Part shown: positions 1 to 4,400 of the stretch, piece by piece
How the letters are laid out: every line of letters begins with the position of its first letter
How positions within the stretch are numbered: the first letter of the stretch is position 1
NCBI GenBank assembly: GCA_031274985.1
Contig: JAISPK010000050.1
Span: 1-9,643, forward strand
Origin: Coriobacteriales bacterium
Lineage (GTDB): Bacteria > Actinomycetota > Coriobacteriia > Coriobacteriales > UBA8131
DNA: 9,643 nt
Reading direction: 5' to 3'
Program-made: the position numbers and the translations under genes
Notes under the pieces: generated by a model
What the model was told of the DNA's origin: nothing
The model's database searches: none
The model's input: the letters and a program-made list of their open reading frames with translations, nothing else

Positions 1-8
1 AAAAGAAA

Positions 9-48
9 TACGGACCGCCCCCTTTTTTCAGCCACGTCCCCTTTTGTC
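9..48. repeat. Low-complexity, repeat-like stretch after ddl
   Basis: Between the end of ddl (stop at 64-66) and the window edge the minus strand carries two similar purine tracts. One is AAAAGGGGACG (38-48, minus) and the other is AAAAAAGGGGGCGG, about 20 nt further on. The arrangement, with GGAC/GTCC-like ends, looks like a dispersed intergenic repeat and not a clean rho-independent terminator. The element is cut by the window edge, so its boundaries and nature are uncertain. Confidence 0.25.
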
Positions 49-63
49 TGCAGCGTCTCCCTG

Positions 64-1068
64 TCAGCCCCGGTTGATTGCGGTTTCCAGGAGGCTGTCC
101 AGCAGCTCACCCAGGCTCGTGCTTGAAACCGCCGAAGCCATGGGAAAGAGGGAGTGCTCGGTCATGCCGGGAGACACGTTGACCTCCAGCACATACGGCT
201 TGGTGCCGTCCCAGATCATATCAATGCGGCTGAGGTCGCGGCAGCCCAGCGCCTTGTGCACCTCGAGGGCTGCGAGCTCAATAGCCTTGAGCGCGCGGTC
301 TTGCTCCGCCTTGTCTGAGCCGAGGCTCTTGGAGCGCGGCGGACAATAATAGTCCACCAGGTCGGCGTTCTGACGCGCCTCGGTATCAAAGAAGCCGCGC
401 TTGGGAACAATCTCAACCGGCGGCAGAATGGCGGCTTCGTTGCCGTTGCCCACCACGCCTACGGCCAGCTCGATCCCTTCGATCCACTGCTCGATGATTA
501 CCGCGGTATCAAAAGAAAACGCGTTGAGGATAGCGGCTCCCACGTCTTTTTGGTTATCGACGCGATTGACTCCCATGGCCGAACCGCCACGAGCAGGCTT
601 TACCGCCAGCGGGCCGCTGCCCAGATGTTTGGGTATGAGGTCCAGGGCTGCCACTGCTCCCATGTCCTTGAAGGAGATGGCTGCCAAAGACACATTCTTG
701 GGCCAGAAGGCCGCTCCCTTCTCAGGGCCGTCGACAGCGTTTTGGCGATAGGTGAGTACCGCATGGGGCAGCGATGACTTGTTCCAGAAGGTGCGACTCA
801 CGTGAGAGCACGACCCCACGTAGGGGATGTTGAGGTACTCAAGCAACGCCTGAATGGTGCCGTCCTCCCCTCCCTTGCCGTGCAAGGCGATGTAGACCGC
901 GTTGACGTTTTGAGCGCGCAGGGTCTCCACCAGGTTGGCATCGGTATCGAGGGGCAGCACCTCGTGACCTTGCGCACGCAAGGTCTCTGTGACGTGTCTG
1001 CCGCTCTTAAGAGAGAATTCTCTCTCGAAGGAACTGCCGCCCATCAGTACTGCAAGTTTGTATGACAT
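64..1068 (-). CDS. ddl: D-alanine--D-alanine ligase
   Basis: ATP-grasp ligase of 334 aa that joins two D-alanines in the cytosol, giving the dipeptide used by MurF to finish the peptidoglycan stem peptide. Visible family marks are GGSSFEREFSLKSG (10-23, with the conserved Glu15), HGKGGEDGTIQ (63-73), the ATP-binding KPARGGSAMGV (157-167), SRIDM (280-284) with the conserved Arg281, and EVNVSPGMTEHSLFP (295-309), which holds Asn297 and Ser306-Leu307. The length is slightly above the usual 300-330 aa. Residues about 90-150 depart from the common family pattern and seem to hold a small insertion. The ATG is supported by TAAGGAG five bases upstream (1074-1080). The gene follows the aminotransferase by 158 bp of repeats, so it may have separate or weak read-through expression. 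The assignment is strong; exact substrate specificity (D-Ala-D-Ala versus another depsipeptide) is inferred from the retained motif residues. Confidence 0.9.
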   Translation of the reverse strand: MSYKLAVLMGGSSFEREFSLKSGRHVTETLRAQGHEVLPLDTDANLVETLRAQNVNAVYIALHGKGGEDGTIQALLEYLNIPYVGSCSHVSRTFWNKSSLPHAVLTYRQNAVDGPEKGAAFWPKNVSLAAISFKDMGAVAALDLIPKHLGSGPLAVKPARGGSAMGVNRVDNQKDVGAAILNAFSFDTAVIIEQWIEGIELAVGVVGNGNEAAILPPVEIVPKRGFFDTEARQNADLVDYYCPPRSKSLGSDKAEQDRALKAIELAALEVHKALGCRDLSRIDMIWDGTKPYVLEVNVSPGMTEHSLFPMASAVSSTSLGELLDSLLETAINRG

Positions 1069-1093
1069 GGTGACTCCTTAGCTGATTACTTGA

Positions 1094-1139
1094 GTCATCC
1101 TGAGGGAAGGGAAGGATCCTTCGCTTCGCTCAGGATGAC
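1094..1139. repeat. 46-bp palindromic intergenic repeat
   Basis: An 11-bp perfect inverted repeat, GTCATCCTGAG at 1094-1104 and CTCAGGATGAC at 1129-1139, encloses a second palindrome GAAGGATCCTTC at 1111-1122. In transcription direction of the neighbours it reads TGTCATCCTGAGCGAAGCG, a sequence class known as dispersed intergenic palindromes in many bacterial genomes. It lies between the aminotransferase stop and the ddl ribosome site, and would form a hairpin in any read-through RNA. Confidence 0.75.
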
Positions 1140-1141
1140 AG

Positions 1142-1213
1142 GGGGTCGCGGGAATGACAGGAGGTCGCGGGGGTGACAGAAGGGGTGGATTCCCGCCTTC
1201 GCGGGAATGACAA
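1142..1213. repeat. Cluster of related GTCATTCCCGCG repeats
   Basis: Read on the minus strand, three further units start with TGTCA(T/C)(T/C)CCCGCG. One is complete, with the hairpin ATTCCCGC-CTTC-GCGGGAAT at 1189-1208 on the plus strand. Two are half-units, GGTCGCGGGAATGACAG ending near 1160 and GGTCGCGGGGGTGACAG ending near 1179, which carry only one arm. With the palindrome at 1094-1139 this makes a mosaic of four units filling the whole aminotransferase-ddl gap. A G-run (1214-1221) follows. The full unit could also act as a terminator-like hairpin for the aminotransferase transcript, although no U-tract follows. Confidence 0.7.
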
Positions 1214-1226
1214 GGGGGGGGTTGCA

Positions 1227-2501
1227 TCACAATACTCCGGCGGCGGCAAACGTGCGATAGAGCTCCATACGCTCTTCGATGACTTCGCCGAGGCGTCTGA
1301 TTGCCTCCCGGATGCTCTCCGGCTCTTCGTAACAAAACGCCAGCCGCATGGAACTGCGGCCCATGCCGCTTCCGCCCGGATAACAGCCGTCGCCCGGCAC
1401 GAAGGTTACGCCCTTTTCCAGAGCTACGGACAGCAGCTGCGGGGTGTCCACACAATCCGGCAGCGTGGCCCACACAAAGAGGCCTCCCTCCGGACGGGTC
1501 CAGGTGGCCTCGGGCGGGAAGTAATCTTGCAGAGCCTTGAGCATGGCCTCGCGGCGCACGCGGTAGAGCTCGATGATCTTGTTGAGCTCGCCCTGCCAGT
1601 CGGTGTCGTTGAAGTAGTGCTCCACGATTACCTGGTTGAGCGCACTGCCGCAGAGATCGGTGCCCTGTTTTACCAGGTTGATCTTTGCCAGGATAGGCCG
1701 CGGGGCGATGATCCAGCCGGTGCGGAGCCCCGGGGCAAAGACCTTGGAGACAGTGCTTAAGTAGATGACCTTGTCGTCCATCGAGCGCAGCGCCGGCACC
1801 GACGTGCCCAAAAAGCGCACGCGCCCGTAGGGGTCGTCTTCAACCACGAGGATCTTGTAGCGGTTGGCCAGCTCAAGCAGATGCTTGCGCCGGGCGAGAC
1901 TCATAGTGACCCCGCCGGGGTTTTGAAAATTGGGGATGGTGTAGATGAACTTGACCGCCGGCATGCCGGTGGGGCTCTCTTTTGCCAGCCGTGCCAGCTC
2001 TGCCTCGAGGAGGTCGGTTTGCATGCCCTCGTCGTCGAAGGGAATGGTGACAACCGCGGGTTCGTAGGCAGAAAACGCCTGCAGGGCGCCGAGGTAGGTA
2101 GGCCCTTCGGTGATGATGATGTCACCCTTGTCGATAAAGGCCTTGCCGATGAGGTCGAGGGCCTGCTGGCCGCCCGACGTGATGGTGACATCTGCCGTTG
2201 TGACCTCAATGTTGAAGTCTTTCATCAGGCGGCAGACAACCTGTTTGGTTTCTTCGCGTCCGGTGGTGTTACCGTACTGCAGGCCGGCGACGCCTTCTTT
2301 GAGCACCGCGTCTGCCGTGACCTTGCTCACCGTTTTGAGCGGCAGGTTGCGGATGTCGGGCATGCCCCCACTCAAGCTGATGATATCGCTGCGTGACGCA
2401 GCCGCAAAAAGATCCCGCACCGCGCTGGTGCGCATCGACTCCATGCGACTTGCATAGAGATTTTGCCAATCATCAAACTGTATGAGTCCTGGATCTTGCA
2501 T
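1227..2501 (-). CDS. Class I/II PLP-dependent aminotransferase (2-aminoadipate/MocR-type)
   Basis: Cytosolic fold-type I aminotransferase of 424 aa. Key residues are the PLP lysine K253 in STVSKVFAPGLRTGW (249-263), Asn194 in IPNFQNPGG (189-197), Asp222 in VEDDPYG (220-226), which contacts the pyridine nitrogen, and Arg386 in SSMRLAFC (383-390), which binds the substrate carboxylate. The N-terminal segment SAVRDLF...DIISLSGGMPD is typical of the LysN / aromatic-2-aminoadipate branch. That branch moves amino groups between 2-oxoglutarate and aminoadipate, branched-chain or aromatic amino acids. There is no DNA-binding domain, so it is not a MocR regulator. The ATG at 2501 gives the N-terminal length usual for the family, but no clear Shine-Dalgarno is seen. 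It lies 120 bp after the cyanophycin-synthetase-N-like gene. Substrate cannot be told from the sequence. Confidence 0.85.
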   Translation of the reverse strand: MQDPGLIQFDDWQNLYASRMESMRTSAVRDLFAAASRSDIISLSGGMPDIRNLPLKTVSKVTADAVLKEGVAGLQYGNTTGREETKQVVCRLMKDFNIEVTTADVTITSGGQQALDLIGKAFIDKGDIIITEGPTYLGALQAFSAYEPAVVTIPFDDEGMQTDLLEAELARLAKESPTGMPAVKFIYTIPNFQNPGGVTMSLARRKHLLELANRYKILVVEDDPYGRVRFLGTSVPALRSMDDKVIYLSTVSKVFAPGLRTGWIIAPRPILAKINLVKQGTDLCGSALNQVIVEHYFNDTDWQGELNKIIELYRVRREAMLKALQDYFPPEATWTRPEGGLFVWATLPDCVDTPQLLSVALEKGVTFVPGDGCYPGGSGMGRSSMRLAFCYEEPESIREAIRRLGEVIEERMELYRTFAAAGVL

Positions 2502-2546
2502 AATCGTTTAGCCAATCGTCAACCTGCGTGAATCAAAATGCTTTGA

Positions 2547-2615
2547 GCTATCGTGCTACCTTGCTGGCGTGTTGCCGTTCTCACGAACAGAAACCGTGTA
2601 GGGAGCTACGATAGC
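2547..2615 (-). terminator. Long inverted repeat, possible terminator after the small operon
   Basis: GCTATCGT at 2547-2554 and ACGATAGC at 2608-2615 are perfect 8-bp arms. Imperfect pairing continues inward (GCT-ACC against GG-AGC), with a roughly 40-nt interior. The element begins 5 bases after the TAA at 2621-2623. On the minus strand it is followed by a moderately U-rich TCAAAGCATTTTGATT. This fits an atypical terminator for the two-gene unit upstream, but the loop is long and the U-tract poor. Confidence 0.35.
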
Positions 2616-2620
2616 GGTTT

Positions 2621-3088
2621 TTAGCCCGTTTGTCCTTTGGACAAGGCCAACATTTCGTTCAATTGTAGCAAAGCTTCCGAGAATGTCTCTATAACGTTAA
2701 GCGCACTGATTCCCTGCGGCGCTGCGATGCGCACGCGCATGGTGCGCTCTTCGCGCTCAAGCCAGCGGGTATTGCCGGCAAAGAGGCAACCGGGATGCGC
2801 CTGAACCAGGAGCTCTATGGTGAGGTGTTCAAGGGCGTGAGGCAGCAGGGCCCCTGTGAGCCGCTCGCCAAAGGTGGAGGCCCCCGCTCTGCTCTTGCAG
2901 GCATGCAGCGCAAGCGAGGGGTAGCGCTCGAGCAGGCGCGCGGCCAGCTCGGGGGTAACCGTGAGCTCGGATGCCCGGATAGCGATATCTACCCATGCAA
3001 AACGGGCATTGCTGCCCTGCTCGATGATTATGAGGGGAAAGGGGTGAGGGGCTACTGAACTCTGGTCTGGCTGCTGGTTAGTCGGCAA
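2621..3088 (-). CDS. Stand-alone protein resembling the cyanophycin synthetase N-terminal domain
   Basis: Small, soluble protein, about 155 aa from the TTG at 3088, with no signal peptide or membrane segment. It runs RYPSLALHACKS (55-66), FGERLTGALLPHALEHLTIEL (73-93) and FAGNTRW (103-109), then a beta-rich tail RTMRVRIAAPQG and a helix. From memory, the CphA N-terminal domain has the same order: LPSL-x-H-x-C, FLERVxxG, GHxxEHVALELQ, GFGRTR, and YxVVFEY followed by a helix. In CphA this domain precedes the ATP-grasp and Mur-ligase-like domains and is thought to help hold the polymer; here it stands alone. The reading frame is open further upstream, into the preceding gene, so the start is uncertain. 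The TTG at 3088 overlaps that gene by 11 bp and has only a weak GGA upstream, suggesting translational coupling. The function is unknown; homology is inferred from motifs only. Confidence 0.6.
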   Translation of the reverse strand: MPTNQQPDQSSVAPHPFPLIIIEQGSNARFAWVDIAIRASELTVTPELAARLLERYPSLALHACKSRAGASTFGERLTGALLPHALEHLTIELLVQAHPGCLFAGNTRWLEREERTMRVRIAAPQGISALNVIETFSEALLQLNEMLALSKGQTG

Positions 3089-3743
3089 ATTTCCATTTGA
3101 CCCAACGGATGCCCCAGCCAAATTCGGGGGTCTCTGCGCCAAAGGCGGTGCAGACACCGGGCTGAAGATCAAACAGTCTGCCGTCCGGAGCCATCTCGCC
3201 GGTATCAACGATGCGGCACTTGAGAATGACGTCGCCATACATGAGGTACACATAACGGCCCATCAATACGTCCATATGGTTGATGTGACAGCCGATGTCC
3301 ATGCTGGTGAGGGTGAGTTCGGTGCCCAGTGAGGTGTATTGTCCGGCAGAGCTGGGACCATAGGCGGAGGTTTTAGTAGAGAACCATCCGTTTGCGTCCG
3401 GCTCGCCAAAACGCTGGATGAGGCCGATGTACTCAATGGCGCTCTGAACGTTTTCGATGTTGCGGTCTGTGGGCTGGGCCAATTGGCTAACGGCCAGGGT
3501 AGGCTCCAGTGCCAGTTGCTCAGGAGCTGCAAAATGGGTTGCTCCCGAAAGCTGGGATGCGTCTACGTTTGCTGAGGATTGAATGCGCCCCACGCCGATA
3601 ATCTGCTCAGCCGATTCGGTGGAGAAGCTTGCGTAGGCCAGGGTCGACGAAAAAAACACGCAACTCAGAAGAGCGGTCATGACGCCTATTGTTTTCAGGG
3701 AGCGCACATTAATGCGTAAACGCTCAGGTGTCCCTCGTAGCAT
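3078..3743 (-). CDS. Secreted double-psi beta-barrel / 3D-domain-like protein
   Basis: A 221-aa exported protein. A basic N-terminus (RLRINVRSLK) precedes a hydrophobic stretch (about 18-35) and a signal peptidase I-like site LAYA|S after Ala38. There is no twin arginine, so it should use Sec. Residues 39-100 look like a linker. The C-terminal domain (about 105-221) has SAYGP (126-130), GRYVYLMYGDV (162-172), CRIVDTGEM (176-184) and GRLFDLQPG (188-196), ending in a Trp-rich strand. The DTG...GR-x-FDL pattern resembles 3D/RlpA-type double-psi barrels, in which an Asp acts on glycan strands. Asp180 and Asp192 are therefore candidates for catalysis in peptidoglycan cleavage, outside the membrane. 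Three cysteines (152, 176, 198) may form a disulfide. ATG at 3743 follows AGGAG at 3747-3751. It is preceded by a consensus promoter and a long leader. The enzyme activity is inferred, not shown. Confidence 0.6.
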   Translation of the reverse strand: MLRGTPERLRINVRSLKTIGVMTALLSCVFFSSTLAYASFSTESAEQIIGVGRIQSSANVDASQLSGATHFAAPEQLALEPTLAVSQLAQPTDRNIENVQSAIEYIGLIQRFGEPDANGWFSTKTSAYGPSSAGQYTSLGTELTLTSMDIGCHINHMDVLMGRYVYLMYGDVILKCRIVDTGEMAPDGRLFDLQPGVCTAFGAETPEFGWGIRWVKWKFAD

Positions 3744-3924
3744 AAACTCCTACTTCGACGAGCCAATATGTGTCGCAACAAAACGTTGCGCGGCACCTGT
3801 TGCGTTTTAAGAGTGTGTATACAGTGCCAAACTGACCAGCCAGGCTAATTTGCCAATTAATCTAGCTGCTAACAAAACTACCAATTTTGTCCTAGAGACA
3901 AAACTGGCCGCTTTTTAGGCGGCT
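3744..3924 (-). promoter_or_regulatory. Structured 5' leader of the barrel-protein gene
   Basis: About 180 nt lie between the predicted start of transcription (near 3924) and the ATG at 3743. Hairpins visible on the minus strand are GCCGC...GCGGC (near 3907-3923) and an 11-bp stem with one G-U pair, CCAGTTTTGTC/GACAAAATTGG (3881-3907), followed by TAGTTTTGTT. There is also a small GCTA...TAGC stem near 3842-3864. Finally CGCAAC/GTTGCG (3774-3779 with 3785-3790) has a second copy of one arm at 3799-3804. No match to a riboswitch class that I know was found. The U-rich run after the 11-bp stem would suit attenuation. Confidence 0.4.
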
Positions 3925-3930
3925 TGGGAG

Positions 3931-3959
3931 ATTATAACGTACCCTCCTAGGCCTGTCAA
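3931..3959 (-). promoter_or_regulatory. Perfect-consensus sigma70 promoter
   Basis: On the minus strand the -35 box TTGACA (3954-3959) and the -10 box TATAAT (3931-3936) are both exact matches, with the ideal 17-bp spacer (3937-3953). The spacer contains a CCTAGG palindrome and an AGGAGGG run. It points at the barrel-protein gene 188 bp downstream, and transcription should start near 3924. Nothing else nearby could use it. Confidence 0.8.
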
Positions 3960-3987
3960 AAACTTTTCTGCCCCCGGTTTTGCTCAC

Positions 3988-4054
3988 GGCTTGCCTGCCG
4001 GCTACTTGCCGGTTACTTCCCGGTTACTTTGTGGTTGCCTGCTGGTAGACCGGC
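3988..4054. repeat. Tandem array of 11-bp units
   Basis: Three well-conserved head-to-tail units are GGCTACTTGCC (4000-4010), GGTTACTTCCC (4011-4021) and GGTTACTTTGT (4022-4032). They are flanked by degenerate units GGCTTGCCTGCC (3988-3999), GGTTGCCTGCT (4033-4043) and GGTAGACCGGC (4044-4054). The 11-bp period is about one helical turn, so all copies face the same side of the DNA. The array ends about 29 bp upstream of the -35 box at 3954-3959, a position suited to an activator or repressor. A stray copy, GGTTACTTTAT (10 of 11 identical to the unit at 4022-4032), sits at 4370-4380. Confidence 0.6.
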
Positions 4055-4217
4055 AAATTGCCCGGCTGTTGCCCAACGGTAGTCTGGAGGTTCTCAACGG
4101 CAGCCTTGCAAATCTCAGCGGCTGCGCAGCAGCTCTCAACAACTACCAGCACCGCCCCTCTCAACCACCTCGAGGGCATTTGCGCGGCGGCCGGTGGATA
4201 ATCCACGAATACCGCAC

Positions 4218-4244
4218 AAAAAACTTACCAAAAGTGACAAAAAA
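4218..4244. other. Phased A-tracts (predicted bent DNA)
   Basis: Runs A6 (4218-4223), A4 (4230-4233) and A6 (4239-4244) have centres 11 and 10 bp apart, in phase with the helix. Such phasing gives intrinsic curvature. The tracts lie between the inverted repeat at 4261-4290 and the 11-bp array, in otherwise GC-rich DNA. Confidence 0.45.
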
Positions 4245-4260
4245 GCTACCGCAATGAAGA

Positions 4261-4290
4261 TGGCTAGCACAAGTTGCCAAGTGCTAGCCA
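4261..4290 (-). terminator. Perfect 10-bp inverted repeat, possible topoisomerase terminator
   Basis: TGGCTAGCAC (4261-4270) and GTGCTAGCCA (4281-4290) are perfect arms around a 10-nt loop. The repeat lies about 110 bp past the topoisomerase stop. On the minus strand it is preceded by an 8-C run and followed by UCUUCAUU, with a real U6 only about 16 nt later. It may terminate the tat-hyp-topoisomerase transcript, but the weak U-tract leaves room for a protein-binding operator instead. Confidence 0.5.
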
Positions 4291-4306
4291 GTGGGGGGGG
4301 ACCTAA

Positions 4307-4336
4307 ATGTTACCAAGAGAATGGCTTTTTTGTCAA
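4307..4336 (-). promoter_or_regulatory. Possible minus-strand promoter
   Basis: TTGACA (4331-4336) is an exact -35 box. With an 18-bp spacer comes TAACAT (4307-4312), four of six matches to TATAAT. The start would fall near 4300, just before the C-run and the 10-bp inverted repeat. It is followed by no good reading frame, so it would make either a short non-coding RNA or a second, longer leader for the barrel-protein gene. The weak -10 keeps confidence low. Confidence 0.35.
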
Positions 4337-4400
4337 TCAAACGATTGGTAAAAAGTTTTTTAAACTGTAGGTTACTTTATAGTTCACTAAAGAGACGATA

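Larger units (their letters stand above)
3960..4400. other. Signal-rich intergenic region without a convincing gene
   Basis: Together with the leader this is a roughly 650-bp gap between the topoisomerase stop (4401) and the barrel-protein gene. Open frames of 60-88 codons exist on both strands (3991-4257 plus, 4024-4206 minus), but they start with TTG/GTG without a ribosome site and have low-complexity translations. What I can see instead is the 11-bp array, phased A-tracts, a palindrome GTGGATAATCCAC (4194-4206), a 10-bp inverted repeat, a promoter-like pair and AT-rich DNA at 4320-4400. GTTGAGA also occurs three times on the minus strand, at 4092-4098, 4134-4140 and 4159-4165. No known small RNA family was recognised. 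Confidence 0.5.

Noticed and set aside
1094..1213. CRISPR array or insertion sequence
   Set aside because: Units are palindromic and of uneven length, with no unique equal-sized spacers, and no transposase frame is present.
2502..2560. Promoter directly upstream of the aminotransferase
   Set aside because: Candidate -35 and -10 boxes have poor matches or wrong spacing, or would imply a leaderless transcript, so none was called.
3089..3253. N-terminal extension of the CphA-N-like protein
   Set aside because: The extra 55 residues overlap the well-supported end of the barrel-protein gene and have no matching domain, so the later TTG start was preferred.
3744..3924. c-di-AMP (ydaO-type) riboswitch before the wall-protein gene
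   Set aside because: Such riboswitches often precede wall hydrolase genes, but the conserved core sequence I remember for this class is not found on the minus strand here.
4024..4206. Minus-strand 60-codon frame in the same region
   Set aside because: GTG start lies inside the GTGGATAATCCAC palindrome without a Shine-Dalgarno, and the Ala-rich translation has no recognisable features.
3991..4257. Plus-strand 88-codon frame in the long intergenic region
   Set aside because: TTG start with no ribosome site. The translation is low-complexity and runs through the 11-bp repeats, palindrome and A-tracts.
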